A DNA stretch of 64,000 bases from CAVUAF01 sp963739375 (GCA_963739375.1 CAVUAF010000020.1:62001-126000), one strand, 5' to 3'; counted from the first letter of the stretch, positions 17,454-30,885 are shown. Numbers and translations: made by a program. Notes: generated by a model not told the origin, from the sequence alone.

Positions 17454-17981
17454 ATGACCGCACGCCAACTCCACCCCGTCAAGCCGGAGAAGCCGAAAAA
17501 CGTGCGCCGCGATCCCGTCGCCTCCGGCGAACGCGACGCGGCCCAGAACCGCGCCGCCGGCCACCATTACTTCCTGCTGGAGAAGTTCGAGGCGGGCATC
17601 GTGCTCACCGGCAGCGAGGTAAAAAGCATCCGCGGCGGCCGCGCGCAACTCAAGGACGCCTACGGCCTGGTGAAAGACGGCGAGTTGTGGCTGCTCAACG
17701 CCCACATCTCGCCCTACGAACACGGCGGCTACGCCAACCACGACCCGGTGCGCTCCCGCAAGCTCCTGGTGCATCGCGAGGAGCTGCGCAAGCTGGTGGG
17801 CAAAACCCAGCAGAAGGGCCTGACCCTCATCCCCACGCGCCTCTACTTCCGCAACGGCCGGGCCAAAATCGAGCTGGCGCTGGCGCGCGGCAAGCAGACC
17901 TGGGACAAGCGCGAGACCGAGCGCCGCCGCACCGCCGAAAAGGAAGCCCGCGAGGCCATTGCCCGTTCGCGTCGCCGCTAA
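17454..17981 (+). CDS. smpB: SsrA-binding protein SmpB
   Basis: 175 residues. SmpB delivers tmRNA to stalled ribosomes for trans-translation. The family blocks are present: HHYFLLEKFEAGIVLTGSEVKSIR, AHISPYEHGGYANHDPVR, RKLLVHREELRKLVGK, then GKQTWDKRETERRRTAEKEAREA with the basic C-terminal tail. An N-terminal extension of about 35 residues is charged and variable. It converges with the kinase gene, their stops 10 bases apart. No ssrA gene was recognised in the window. Confidence 0.97.
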   Translation: MTARQLHPVKPEKPKNVRRDPVASGERDAAQNRAAGHHYFLLEKFEAGIVLTGSEVKSIRGGRAQLKDAYGLVKDGELWLLNAHISPYEHGGYANHDPVRSRKLLVHREELRKLVGKTQQKGLTLIPTRLYFRNGRAKIELALARGKQTWDKRETERRRTAEKEAREAIARSRRR

Positions 17982-17991
17982 CCGGAAGCGT

Positions 17992-20679
<2,688 letters not shown>

Positions 20680-20774
20680 CTTGCGTCCTCCCGGTGAGAG
20701 TCGGAACTCTAACGGGGCATGCCGCCAGGGTCAAGCCGCAGGGTGCCGCTGCTCCCGTCACCTGCTGGCCGCGC

Positions 20775-20780
20775 TATACT
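20775..20780 (+). promoter_or_regulatory. candidate -10 box for pepA
   Basis: TATACT lies 20 bases before the ATG at 20800; the -35 is weak. Confidence 0.35.
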
Positions 20781-20799
20781 CACAGGTTTTGGGAACCTT

Positions 20800-22374
20800 A
20801 TGGAAACCCTTCTGCTCGCTGCGCCTCCCGCCGACGTGGACACCGACTGCCTAGCCGCCGTGGTGGTGGATGGCGGCGACAAAGACCAACCTGCCGCCGA
20901 GGTGTTGTGCGGCGATCCCGCCGTGCGCGGCGCCGCCGCCGAACTCATCGCCAGCGGCGAAGTCACCGGCCGTCTCTTCGAAACCGTGATGCTGCACCAC
21001 CCCACGGGAGTCAAGGCCCGGCGCCTGCTGCTGGTCGGCGGCGGCAAGCAGCGCGACTTCTCGGCCTACGAGCTGCGCCGGGCGGCGGGCGCGGCGGTGC
21101 GCTTCTGCAAGTCGAAGCAGATCCGCTCCCTGGCCATCATCGCCCCCGAAACCTGGGGCGAAGGCGCTCCGCACAGCACCGTCTCCTTCGGGCGCGGCGT
21201 GTTGGCGGATTCGGTCAAGGCGGTGGTCGAAGGCGCGTACGTCGCCGACTTCGATCCCGATACCTACAAGAGCGACCGCAAGGACCAGCGGCTCCAGCAA
21301 TTGACGGTGGTCGCGCTGCCCACCGCCGACACCAGCCAGTTGCGGGCCGTAGCGGAGGAAGCGCGCATCATCGGCGAGTCGCAGAACTTCACCCGCGAGC
21401 TGGTCAACGAGCCCGGCAACCGCATGACCCCCACGCAGCTCGCCCAGCGCGCCACCGCCATGGTGGAGGAACTCGCGGGCGCCGCCCGGGGATGCAAGCT
21501 CACCGCCGAAGTGCTGGGGCCGAAGCAGATCCGCGAGCTCAAGATGGGCGCCTTCTGGAGCGTGGCGCAGGGATCGGAGGAGCCTCCGGCCCTGATCGTC
21601 ATCCGCTATGAGCCGGAGGGCGCGCCGCCCGCGCCGGTCATCGGCCTGGTCGGCAAAGGCATCACCTTCGACTCCGGCGGCATTTCCATCAAGCCCTCCG
21701 AGGGCATGGAAAAGATGAAGTACGACATGGCGGGCGGCGCCGCCATGCTGGGCGCGATGCGCGCCATCGCCCTGCTGCGGCCTAAGGTGCGCGTCCTCTG
21801 CCTGGTGTGCGCCAGTGAGAACATGCCTTCGGGCAAGGCGCAGAAGCCGGGTGACGTGCAGATTGCCATGTCGGGCAAGTCCATCGAGATCATCAACACC
21901 GACGCCGAAGGCCGCCTGGTGCTGGCCGACGGGCTGCACTATGCGCGCCAGCTCGGCGCCACTCACCTGGTGGACGCGGCCACCCTCACCGGCGCCTGCG
22001 TGGTGGCGCTCGGCTACGTGAATGCCGGCATCTTCGCCAACGACGAGGCCATGTACGAGCGCTTCTCCGCCGCCTTCGAGCTCGCCGGCGAAAAAATGTG
22101 GCGCTTGCCCCTCGACGAGGAATACCGCGAGATGATCCGCAGCGGCATTGCCGACATCGTGAACAGCGGCGGACGCTGGGGCGGCGCCGTCACCGCCGCC
22201 ATGTTCCTCAAGGAGTTCGTGGCCGACACTCCCTGGCTCCACCTCGACATCGCCGGCGTGGCCTGGATGGAAGAAAACAAACCGTGGATCGCCAAAGGGC
22301 CCAGCGGCATCGCCGTGCGCTCGCTGGTCGAATTCGTGTGCGGCTTCGCCCGGCCCGGCGCCGGCGGCCAGTAA
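20800..22374 (+). CDS. pepA: leucyl aminopeptidase (M17)
   Basis: 524 residues from ATG 20800 (the open frame extends back to 20719 without similarity). M17 enzymes are hexameric di-zinc aminopeptidases of the cytoplasm that trim N-terminal residues. The metal and catalytic blocks are present: GKGITFDSGGISIKPSEGM with MKYDMAGGAAM, and NTDAEGRLVLADGLHYA, the family signature. The N-terminal macro-like domain is shorter in similarity, as usual. The glycosyltransferase gene follows after 35 bases. Confidence 0.96.
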   Translation: METLLLAAPPADVDTDCLAAVVVDGGDKDQPAAEVLCGDPAVRGAAAELIASGEVTGRLFETVMLHHPTGVKARRLLLVGGGKQRDFSAYELRRAAGAAVRFCKSKQIRSLAIIAPETWGEGAPHSTVSFGRGVLADSVKAVVEGAYVADFDPDTYKSDRKDQRLQQLTVVALPTADTSQLRAVAEEARIIGESQNFTRELVNEPGNRMTPTQLAQRATAMVEELAGAARGCKLTAEVLGPKQIRELKMGAFWSVAQGSEEPPALIVIRYEPEGAPPAPVIGLVGKGITFDSGGISIKPSEGMEKMKYDMAGGAAMLGAMRAIALLRPKVRVLCLVCASENMPSGKAQKPGDVQIAMSGKSIEIINTDAEGRLVLADGLHYARQLGATHLVDAATLTGACVVALGYVNAGIFANDEAMYERFSAAFELAGEKMWRLPLDEEYREMIRSGIADIVNSGGRWGGAVTAAMFLKEFVADTPWLHLDIAGVAWMEENKPWIAKGPSGIAVRSLVEFVCGFARPGAGGQ

Positions 22375-22409
22375 TTGCTTTTTACGCGGGCGCGTGAAAA
22401 AGTGCTGGC

Positions 22410-23681
22410 GTGCGCCGCCCTGCGATCACTGCGCTGGCTTTATTCGCCGGCAGCCTGGTTTTCTTCCTGGTTCGCGTCGGCGCCCCGCCCAGCTATTCCC
22501 TCGACGAGACCTTCTACGTGCCGGCGGCGCGCGACTTCCTGCACTGGACCGCAAACTCCAACCGCTTCAACCCGCCGCTGGCAAAATACCTGATCGCCCT
22601 CGGCATGCGCCTCTGGGGTGACACGCCGCTGGGCTGGCGCTTCCTGAGCGCCGTCTTCGGCGCCTTGACCGTGGTCGCCATGTACGCCTGGGGCCTGGCG
22701 CTCTTCCGCCGCCAGAACCTGGCCGTGTGGGCCGCGCTGCTCGCCCTCACCAACCAGTATCTCTACGTCATGGCGCGCACCGCCATGCTCGACGTTTTCA
22801 TGTTCGGCTTCATGGCCTGGGGGATGGCGGCCTTCTGCGCCGCGTGGCGGCGCGATCTGCCGGCGCCCCGCACCCGCGCCCTGCTGCTCTTCGCCGGCGT
22901 GATGTTCGGCCTCGCTACCGCATGCAAGTGGCTGGGGGTGGTGGCCGGAGGCGTGGCGTTCGCGCTGGCGGCAGCGTTGCTGCTCGCGCGCGGGGTGCGG
23001 ATGCCCTCGTCCGCGGCGTTCGCCGCCGGCGAACGCGAAGAGAGTTGGTACACGCCCGAAATTTTCCGCGGGATTGGCTGGGGCACGGTGTTGCTTGCCT
23101 TCGTCGCCGCGCCGGCGGGCGCTTATTGCGTCACGCTCGTGCCGCTGCTGTTTCTGCCCGGCGCGTCGCTCAACCAGGTCATCGCCGACCAGCTCTACAT
23201 CTGGACGCAGCACACCACCTTCCACGGCGCTCCCGTGCAAACCGGCGCCTGGTGGGCGTTTCCGGTTACCACGCGGCCGCTAATGTTCTACCTGCAGGTG
23301 GCGCCGGACCGGCTCTTCGCCCGCACCGTGACGCTCTCCGGCAATCCTCTGGTGATGTGGACAGGACTTCTCGCGCTGGCGTGGTGCGCCTGGGAGTGGC
23401 TGGCGCGCGCTTCCCGCCCCGCCTTCCTGATCGTGCTCTGGTACGCGGCGCTCTACCTGTGCTGGGCGGTGATCCCCCTGCACTTCTTCTACCGCTATTA
23501 CCACTTTCCCGCCGCCACCGTGCTCAGCCTGGCGCTGGCCTACTTCCCTTACCGCTATCCGCGCGCGCGCTTCCTCGGCCTGAGCGCGCATTGGGTCTTC
23601 CTCGCTGCCGCCGCGCTCGTCTTCGCGCTGATGCTGCCCTTCTCCAGCGCCATGCGGATTCCGCTGGAATGGCTGCCTTAA
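22410..23681 (+). CDS. PMT/GT39-type membrane glycosyltransferase
   Basis: 423 residues from GTG 22410, with about 9-10 membrane helices. The first outer loop has SLDETFYVPAARDFL and RFNPPLAKYLIALG, the acidic and P-P-L-A-K motifs of the dolichyl-phosphate-mannose mannosyltransferase and ArnT group, which move sugars from polyprenyl phosphate carriers to proteins or lipids on the outer face of the membrane. LATACKWLG is another PMT block. Donor and acceptor cannot be told. Close behind pepA, but with no functional link. The repeat array at 23680-23713 follows. Confidence 0.85.
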   Translation: MRRPAITALALFAGSLVFFLVRVGAPPSYSLDETFYVPAARDFLHWTANSNRFNPPLAKYLIALGMRLWGDTPLGWRFLSAVFGALTVVAMYAWGLALFRRQNLAVWAALLALTNQYLYVMARTAMLDVFMFGFMAWGMAAFCAAWRRDLPAPRTRALLLFAGVMFGLATACKWLGVVAGGVAFALAAALLLARGVRMPSSAAFAAGEREESWYTPEIFRGIGWGTVLLAFVAAPAGAYCVTLVPLLFLPGASLNQVIADQLYIWTQHTTFHGAPVQTGAWWAFPVTTRPLMFYLQVAPDRLFARTVTLSGNPLVMWTGLLALAWCAWEWLARASRPAFLIVLWYAALYLCWAVIPLHFFYRYYHFPAATVLSLALAYFPYRYPRARFLGLSAHWVFLAAAALVFALMLPFSSAMRIPLEWLP

Positions 23682-23713
23682 ATCGCAAATCACAAATCGC
23701 AAATCACAAATTC
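23680..23713. repeat. 7-bp tandem array (AAATCGC/AAATCAC)
   Basis: Units AAATCGC, AAATCAC, AAATCGC, AAATCAC, AAATTC fill the gap between the convergent glycosyltransferase and ypdA genes. Confidence 0.8.
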
Positions 23714-23738
23714 ACTGTCCTCGGCGGTGACCCCGCGT

Positions 23739-24725
23739 TTACGCGCGCAGCTTCCGTTTCAGGTCTTCCGCAATCTGCCGCCCGTGGAAGCGCCCGTTTT
23801 CGATGAAGATTTCCCCCGTCTTCAGCCCCGCCACCACCACCCCCGCCAGGTAAATACCGGCCACGTTGGTTTCCAGCGTCGTGCTGTTCACGACCGGCCG
23901 GCAGTCCGGCGGCGTCAGCTCGACGCCCAGTTGCTGCAGGAAGGCAAAGTCCGGGTGATACCCGGTGAGCGCGAGCACGAAATCGTTCTTCAGCGTGACC
24001 TCGCCCTCCGGCGTCTGCAGCACGACCGCCTCCAGCCGGATTTCGCGCACGGTGGTGTTGAAGTGCGCCTTCACTTCCCCGTTCTTGATGCGGTTCTCGA
24101 TGTCGGGCTTGATCCAGTACTTCACGTTTGCGTGGATGCCGGGGCCGCGATGCACCAGCGTGACCCGCGCGCCGTGCCGCCACAGCTCGAGCGCGGCAAT
24201 GGCGGCCGAGTTCTTCGCCCCCACCACCACCACGTCGCAGTCGTAGTACGGGTGGGGCTCGTCGTAGTAATGCCTCACCTTGGGCAGGTCTTCGCCGGGA
24301 ATGCCCATCCGGTTCGGCAGATCATAGAAGCCGGTAGCTACCACCAGCTTGCGCGCATGCCGTGCGAGTGCCCCGCCGCGGCGATCGCGCATGTGCACGG
24401 TGAAGTCGCCGTCCTGCCCGGCCACCCGCTCCACCCGCTCGTACTGGCGGACGTCCAGCCGGTAGTGCTCCGCGACCCGGCGGTAATACTCCAGCGCCTC
24501 GCTGCGCGTCGGCTTGCGGTGGTTTTCCGTGGGAAACGGGATGTCGCCGATCTCCAGCAGCTCCGGCGTGGTGAAGAACGTCATGTTCGCCGGGTAGTGG
24601 AAGAGCGAATTGACCAGGCAGCCCTTGTCGATACTGACCGCGCGCAACCCGGCGCGCTGCGCCTCAATCGCGCATGCCAGGCCCGTGGGCCCGGCGCCAA
24701 TGACCAGAACGTCGAAGGCATCCAT
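23739..24725 (-). CDS. ypdA: YpdA-family FAD/NAD(P) disulfide reductase
   Basis: 328 residues from ATG 24725; the open frame reaches 24812 without similarity. Two Rossmann motifs are visible: FAD-binding VLVIGAGPTGLACAIEA at the N-terminus and NAD(P)-binding VVVVGAKNSAAIAALEL near residue 170. LVNSLFHYPANMTFFTTPELLEIG is characteristic of YpdA, the bacillithiol disulfide reductase of Firmicutes, which has a single conserved Cys rather than a CxxC pair. The Cys in DKGCLVNS fits. A role in thiol redox balance is likely by family; bacillithiol production here is an inference. Confidence 0.9.
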   Translation of the reverse strand: MDAFDVLVIGAGPTGLACAIEAQRAGLRAVSIDKGCLVNSLFHYPANMTFFTTPELLEIGDIPFPTENHRKPTRSEALEYYRRVAEHYRLDVRQYERVERVAGQDGDFTVHMRDRRGGALARHARKLVVATGFYDLPNRMGIPGEDLPKVRHYYDEPHPYYDCDVVVVGAKNSAAIAALELWRHGARVTLVHRGPGIHANVKYWIKPDIENRIKNGEVKAHFNTTVREIRLEAVVLQTPEGEVTLKNDFVLALTGYHPDFAFLQQLGVELTPPDCRPVVNSTTLETNVAGIYLAGVVVAGLKTGEIFIENGRFHGRQIAEDLKRKLRA

Positions 24726-24833
24726 CGCCGACAGCTTATCAGCCCGTCGGCCTGCGGAATCGCCGGTCCGGCTCCGCGCCGCCTCCTCACAACCGCCTGT
24801 GCCGTCGCGCACAGCCGGGCTGCGGCGCGGGGC

Positions 24834-24839
24834 TATAAT
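24834..24839 (+). promoter_or_regulatory. -10 box TATAAT for fumC
   Basis: Consensus TATAAT 96 bases before the fumC ATG; no clear -35. AGGAGA at about 24923-24928 is the ribosome site. Confidence 0.4.
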
Positions 24840-24934
24840 TTAAGGTTCTCTTCCACCGTGTGAAGTGGGTAGTACGCCTTGCCGCCGCGCGAGGGGCAAG
24901 GCCATCTGGCGTGAGCCCTCATCAGGAGAAATCC

Positions 24935-26350
<1,416 letters not shown>

Positions 26351-26360
26351 ACCTGGGTTT

Positions 26361-26427
26361 AGGAGGGGCATGGCTTCAGCCATGCCGTCCAGACCGCAAC
26401 TGACAGCGGGCTTCAGCCCCTGAGGTC
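26361..26427 (+). repeat. REP unit, copy 5 (solitary)
   Basis: AGGAGGGGCATGGCTTCAGC, completing the palindrome with CATGCC, then the second block GCGGGCTTCAGCCCCTGAGGT. Same family as the RAYT-flanking units 18 kb away, here alone, 10 bases after the fumC stop. Confidence 0.8.
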
Positions 26428-26444
26428 TTAATTCTGGGCTCTTG

Positions 26445-26475
26445 CTCGAAACTCGAAACCCGAAACTCGAAACCT
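26445..26475. repeat. 7-bp tandem array (CTCGAAA)
   Basis: Units CTCGAAA, CTCGAAA, CCCGAAA, CTCGAAA, CC directly behind the solitary REP and before a secreted gene. Confidence 0.8.
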
Positions 26476-26515
26476 GTTCTTGTTGTCGGCCACTCGCTCT
26501 GCCAAGGAGCCGGCC

Positions 26516-28117
26516 ATGAAGAAAGCCCTTGTCTGCGCAGCGTTGTTCCTGGCCCTGCAGGCCGCACTCGGACAGAAAACGAGCCCCGCGCAAAAGCCGC
26601 GCGCCGTGCCGCCGCCCACCTTGCTGGCCAACGGGCCGGGAATCGAGTTCATTTGCCGACCCTCCCTGGAGCGGAACCAATTGGCCTTCCTCGCCGCGAA
26701 CGGGGAGAGGCTGGGCGCGCTCTATAAAAGGGTGACGAGTGACCCGACGCACTTTTCCAAAACCAGTGCGGAGAGTTCAATGCTGGAACAGGCCCAGGAG
26801 GCGCGGGTCCTGGACCGCGCGGTTGATTTCTGCGAGCTCTTCAAGATTTCCAAGACCGAGAATTTCGCTCCCGCCTATGAGCAATGGCGGGAAGACGTCG
26901 AGCGCGTGTGCGTGCAGGATTGGCAGCGCATGTCGATTTCCGACGCCAACGTCGTTGGCCTTCAGCGCATCGAATGGGCCCGCGACATCGACACCGCCAA
27001 GGCCTTGCGGGCTGCCGACAGCCGCATCTTCACCGGAGAAGTGGCTGCGGCCTACAAGGAACACGCCGCCCATCTGGACTCTCTCGCGCAGCGAACCTGG
27101 CATGACTCGCCAGTCGACAGCGAGCAGAAGGCAGTGCGCGACATTCAGCAGGGTTACCAGGTTGAGCTGGCTCGCGCCCTCCAGAAGTGGCAGGAACACC
27201 AGTCTGACCCCGCCTTCGCCAGGGTTTTTGCCGAAGAGGAGCAAAGGCTGAACGATCTGGCCACTTCCACGTTTGCGTCCCGCGGGGCAGCGGGTGAAGA
27301 AGCCGCGGTTTGCAGGGTCTGGAGGGTCTATCTCGACTCGCATCCGGCTTCTCCCGCCAGGGCCGGCCTGCGCGCCGCCATCCCGCCCCCGCCCCCCGCG
27401 AAGGCCCCGGCCAGGGAGGTCGTGGCTCCGGTCAAGGCCGAGAACCCGCCGGAAGCGCGCGCCTTGTTTTCCAAAGTGCTGGGCACGTTTGGGGACGAAG
27501 CCCGGCTGAAGGACATCACGTCCTTCAAATGGACGGTGAGCCGAAGTTGGAAGATCCCCGGGGGGGAGATCGCGTTCACCACTGAATTGCTGGCAGTCTT
27601 CCCCGACCAGCTCTACATGAAGATCAGCTCGCAGCTGGCCGAGTCCACCATGGTGATCTCGCCGCAGGCCACGTTCATGGCGGCGGCCGGCATGGGAGCG
27701 CGCGATGTGCCCAGCTCGTTGCGCGACGAAAACATGCGGGAGTTCAAGCAGGAGCCGCTCTACATCGTCACCCACGCCGCCGATCCTGCGATAAAGCTCG
27801 CCCTCGGCGGGAACGCGAAGCTCGGCGAGATCAATGCCCAGGTGCTGGAGATCAACTGCCAGGGCTACCCGGTACGCTGGCTCGTGGATCCCGCCTCCGG
27901 ACGGCTGCTCGCCACCCGCATCCAGGAGGTCACCCCCACGGGCCCGGTGGAATTCACCATCGAGTACTCGGATTGGCGGCCGGTCCAGGGCATCAACTAT
28001 CCCTTCACCCACCGGCAGCTGCGCAACGGGCAGGAGATGGCTACGTCGCAGTTGACGAGCCTGCAACTGAACCCGGCGGTCGATCCCAAGCTGTTCGAGA
28101 AGCCGCCCCAACCGTAG
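26516..28117 (+). CDS. secreted protein of unknown function with LolA-like C-terminal domain
   Basis: 533 residues; ATG 26516 has AAGGAG upstream and a signal peptide (ALVCAALFLALQAALG). Residues ~30-290 are helical with many Trp/Arg/Glu and no known motif. After a Pro-rich linker, residues ~315-533 look like the lipoprotein-carrier (LolA/outer-membrane) fold often appended to acidobacterial M16 proteases: FKWTVSRSWKI ... ELLAVFPDQLYMKI ... IEYSDWRPVQGINYPFTHRQL. The likely location is periplasm. Function not known. Confidence 0.7.
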   Translation: MKKALVCAALFLALQAALGQKTSPAQKPRAVPPPTLLANGPGIEFICRPSLERNQLAFLAANGERLGALYKRVTSDPTHFSKTSAESSMLEQAQEARVLDRAVDFCELFKISKTENFAPAYEQWREDVERVCVQDWQRMSISDANVVGLQRIEWARDIDTAKALRAADSRIFTGEVAAAYKEHAAHLDSLAQRTWHDSPVDSEQKAVRDIQQGYQVELARALQKWQEHQSDPAFARVFAEEEQRLNDLATSTFASRGAAGEEAAVCRVWRVYLDSHPASPARAGLRAAIPPPPPAKAPAREVVAPVKAENPPEARALFSKVLGTFGDEARLKDITSFKWTVSRSWKIPGGEIAFTTELLAVFPDQLYMKISSQLAESTMVISPQATFMAAAGMGARDVPSSLRDENMREFKQEPLYIVTHAADPAIKLALGGNAKLGEINAQVLEINCQGYPVRWLVDPASGRLLATRIQEVTPTGPVEFTIEYSDWRPVQGINYPFTHRQLRNGQEMATSQLTSLQLNPAVDPKLFEKPPQP

Positions 28118-28134
28118 CGCGCTCGTTGGTTTTC

Positions 28135-28164
28135 TGAGAACTGAGAACTGACAACTGGGAACTG
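28135..28164. repeat. 7-bp tandem array (TGAGAAC)
   Basis: Units TGAGAAC, TGAGAAC, TGACAAC, TGGGAAC, TG between convergent genes; the inverse of the array at 33330-33350. Confidence 0.8.
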
Positions 28165-28169
28165 CGCCC

Positions 28170-29576
28170 CTACGGTTGCCGCGCCACCTGGAACTGCTCG
28201 ATCTTCCCGTCCGGCATATCGCGCAGCGTAATGAGCACGCTCTTGTCCTTGAAGCGCACCACATACGCCCGGAAGCCCATGCCGCCACGGTCACTGTGCG
28301 AGGTCTGCCGGAAGTCTTCGGGTGTGCCCAGCGGCCCCAGGCTGTCGGCAAAGTCCTTGACCGCCTGCTCGCTGAAATAGCTGTTCGCGTTCGCTGTAAA
28401 CAGGCTGCGATCGATCGTCCCATGCTGCAGTCCCGCGAACACCTTGCGCGCCAGTTGCAACCGCTCCTCCTGGTTGGTGTCTTGCACCGGGAAAAGCAGC
28501 GGCCGGATTCTCTGCGCGATGTCGCCCGCCGCCCCCGAGGCATCGATGTTGGTCAGCACCACAATCGCCGCCCGGTCGTCGGGAAAGACGGCATTCTGCG
28601 CCACGAACCCCGACACCTCCCCGCCGTGCGACACCACGCGGTGCCCGTTGTCCACCGTGACGTTCACTCCCAGCCCATACCGTGTCCCCGTGCCGCTGTT
28701 CAGCCGCACCTCGGTCTGCATCTCGCGGTACGACGCCGGCTTCAGCAGCTTCTGGTCCATCATCCCGATGTCCCAGCGCGCCAAATCGGACGCCGTCATG
28801 GAGAGCTCCCCGGCGGCAAACAGCCATCCTCGGCCCTCGGTGGGCGCCGGCCGCGCCGGTCCCAAGGCATACCGCAGGTATCCGACCGGCTCTCCCGCCG
28901 CTTCTTTCGCCACGTACATCGAGACTGCGCTCGGCATGTGCAGCGGCGTGAACACGCGCTGCTGCAGGAACTCCATCAGCGGCATGCCGCCGGCTTTCTC
29001 GACGATGAGCCCGGCAATGACGTAGTTGGTGTTGCTGTACTGCCATTTCGTGCCGGGATCGAAGTCCAGCGGGATGCGCGCCCAGCGGTCGAGGATTCCC
29101 TGCGCCGTAATCGGCGTCATCATGAACGGTGGCACGTAGTCCTGCGGCCAGAAGTCCTGGTAGCCCGAGGTCATCGAGAGAATCTGCCGCACCGTCACCT
29201 CGCGCGCCCGCGTCAGGTTGGGCACGAACTTGGCGACCGGGTCGTCGAGCGATACCTTTCCCTGCTCGACCAGCATCAGGACCGCGGTCGCCGTGAACTG
29301 CTTGCTGATCGAGCCGATGCAGTAGCGCATCTCCGGGCGCGCCGCCGTCTCCGGCTCCAGCCGCGCCTTCCCGTAGGCACGCGCGAACGCAATCTGCCCG
29401 TCTTTGACCACCGCTACCGAGGCGCTCGGCACCCCGCTGTTGGCCAGGCTCCGCTGGACGAGGTCGTCAATCTTCTTTTCCACCTCGGCGCCCAGGCCCG
29501 CTGGCGCCTGCCCGGCCGCCGGCAGCGCGCCCGTCATCAGGACGGCGGCGATTAGAAGAATGATGAAGGTTGGCAA
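28170..29576 (-). CDS. secreted serine beta-lactamase-like hydrolase
   Basis: 468 residues with a signal peptide (IILLIAAVLMTGALPAAG). Class C/esterase-type motifs: SISK (SxxK nucleophile, ~residue 93), YSN in WQYSNTNYVIAGLI, and HGG in VVSHGGEVSGF. A C-terminal extension of about 100 residues follows the catalytic domain, with FADSLGPLGTPEDF. Family members include beta-lactamases, D-aminopeptidases and esterases, so the substrate cannot be named. Probably periplasmic. Transcribed toward the 26516 gene. Confidence 0.9.
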   Translation of the reverse strand: MPTFIILLIAAVLMTGALPAAGQAPAGLGAEVEKKIDDLVQRSLANSGVPSASVAVVKDGQIAFARAYGKARLEPETAARPEMRYCIGSISKQFTATAVLMLVEQGKVSLDDPVAKFVPNLTRAREVTVRQILSMTSGYQDFWPQDYVPPFMMTPITAQGILDRWARIPLDFDPGTKWQYSNTNYVIAGLIVEKAGGMPLMEFLQQRVFTPLHMPSAVSMYVAKEAAGEPVGYLRYALGPARPAPTEGRGWLFAAGELSMTASDLARWDIGMMDQKLLKPASYREMQTEVRLNSGTGTRYGLGVNVTVDNGHRVVSHGGEVSGFVAQNAVFPDDRAAIVVLTNIDASGAAGDIAQRIRPLLFPVQDTNQEERLQLARKVFAGLQHGTIDRSLFTANANSYFSEQAVKDFADSLGPLGTPEDFRQTSHSDRGGMGFRAYVVRFKDKSVLITLRDMPDGKIEQFQVARQP

Positions 29577-29659
29577 CGCAGAGAATTTCGAGACGCCCGC
29601 ATATGAGGCCTCCTGCCAGGAATTGTGCCGCCCAGTTTTCCAGAAAAACGTGGCGCCTG

Positions 29660-30664
29660 CTAGATGGCCCAGCGCAGCAGCGTCGCCCCGGTCGTAAACC
29701 CCGCTCCGACCGCCGCCAGCAGCACCAGGTCGCCCCGCTTCAGCTTCCCTTCGTCGATGGCGGTCTGCATGGCCAGGGGGATGGTGCCCGCGGTGGTGTT
29801 GCCGTAGCGTTCGATGTTCACGATGACGCGTTCCGTCGGCAGGTGCAGCCGGCTGGCCGTGGCGCTGATGATGCGCAGGTTGGCCTGGTGGGCGATGAAG
29901 CAGTCGACGTCCTTGCCGCTGAAACCGTTGCGCTCCAGGATTCTCGCCGAGGCGTCGGCCATCTTGCGCACCGCGTACTTGAACACCGCCTGCCCGTCCT
30001 GCTGGACGTAGTGCATCTTCTTGTCCACCGTCTCGTGCGACGCGGGGTGCAGCGAGCCCCCGGCGGGCATGTTGAGCGCGCAGCCGCCCGAGCCGTCCAC
30101 CTCGTGCAGGAAGTCGATCAGGACGTTGTCATCGGTCGCCGGCTCCAGCAGCACCGCCCCCGCTCCGTCGCCGAAAATGACGCAGGTGGCGCGGTCGGTG
30201 TAGTCGATGATCGACGACATGACGTCGGCGCCGATCACCAGCACCCGCCGATGCGCGCCCGTGGCCACGAACTGCGCTCCCGTTTGCAGCGCGTACACGA
30301 AGCCCGAGCAGGCGGCCGAAACGTCGAAGCCCCAGGCACCCTTCGCACCCAGCTTGTCCTGCACCAGGCACGCGGTCGAGGGAAAGAACATGTCGGGCGT
30401 GACCGTCCCCACGAAGATCGCCTCCACGTCCGTCGGCGCCCAGCCGCGCCGCTCCAGCGCCTGCCGTGCCGCCGCCACCGCCAGGTCCGACGTGCCCACG
30501 CCCTTCCCCACAATGTGCCGCTCTTTGATCCCGACGCGCGTCATGATCCACTCGTCGGTGGTGTCCACCATTTTTTCCAGGTCTTTATTGGTGAGCAGGC
30601 GGGGCGGAACGTAGGTGCCGAGGGCGCTGATTTTGACGGGAATAAGCGGGCGCGGGTTGCTCAA
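29660..30664 (-). CDS. fabH: beta-ketoacyl-ACP synthase III
   Basis: 334 residues from TTG 30664 (GGAG eight bases upstream); an in-frame extension to 30961 has no similarity and overlaps ffs. FabH starts fatty-acid synthesis by joining acetyl-CoA to malonyl-ACP. The triad is visible: Cys119 in SAACSGF, His in AHQANLRI and Asn in GNTTAGTIPLAM. TDEWIMTRVGIKERHI is a further family block. Normal length. Divergent from the SRP RNA gene. Confidence 0.96.
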   Translation of the reverse strand: MSNPRPLIPVKISALGTYVPPRLLTNKDLEKMVDTTDEWIMTRVGIKERHIVGKGVGTSDLAVAAARQALERRGWAPTDVEAIFVGTVTPDMFFPSTACLVQDKLGAKGAWGFDVSAACSGFVYALQTGAQFVATGAHRRVLVIGADVMSSIIDYTDRATCVIFGDGAGAVLLEPATDDNVLIDFLHEVDGSGGCALNMPAGGSLHPASHETVDKKMHYVQQDGQAVFKYAVRKMADASARILERNGFSGKDVDCFIAHQANLRIISATASRLHLPTERVIVNIERYGNTTAGTIPLAMQTAIDEGKLKRGDLVLLAAVGAGFTTGATLLRWAI

Positions 30665-30737
30665 TGCACTCTCCGGAGGCGAAATAACTTCTGAGTGTCG
30701 CACGAAGACGCGGTCTGCGGGAAGTGCTTCGAGGCGG

Positions 30738-30765
30738 CTTGGGCGGTTTCCCAAGCTGCTAGAAT
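30738..30765 (+). promoter_or_regulatory. promoter of ffs
   Basis: CTTGGG, 16 bases, TAGAAT: a fair -35/-10 pair placing the start about 7-8 bases downstream, at the 5' end of the SRP RNA. Confidence 0.5.
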
Positions 30766-30772
30766 GAAACGG

Positions 30773-30885
30773 TCGGGCATCGGGTCCCGCGCGACGCATT
30801 CCCGCGAACCCCGCCAGGTCCGGAAGGAAGCAACGGTACCGGGCTCTTGCGTGCGCAGCGGGCACCCCGGTGCCTGGCTTTTTTT
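30773..30885 (+). ncRNA. ffs: signal recognition particle RNA, small bacterial type (4.5S)
   Basis: The universally conserved SRP core AGGTCCGGAAGGAAGCAACG (Ffh-binding asymmetric and symmetric loops) occurs at 30816-30835. The flanks pair as a long hairpin: GGGCATCGGGTCCCGC near 30775 with GCGGGCACCCCGGTGCC near 30858-30874. A run of seven T (30879-30885) terminates it. Length about 105 nt, as for E. coli 4.5S. With Ffh it targets ribosomes making membrane proteins. It lies between divergent fabH and the transglutaminase gene. Confidence 0.95.
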
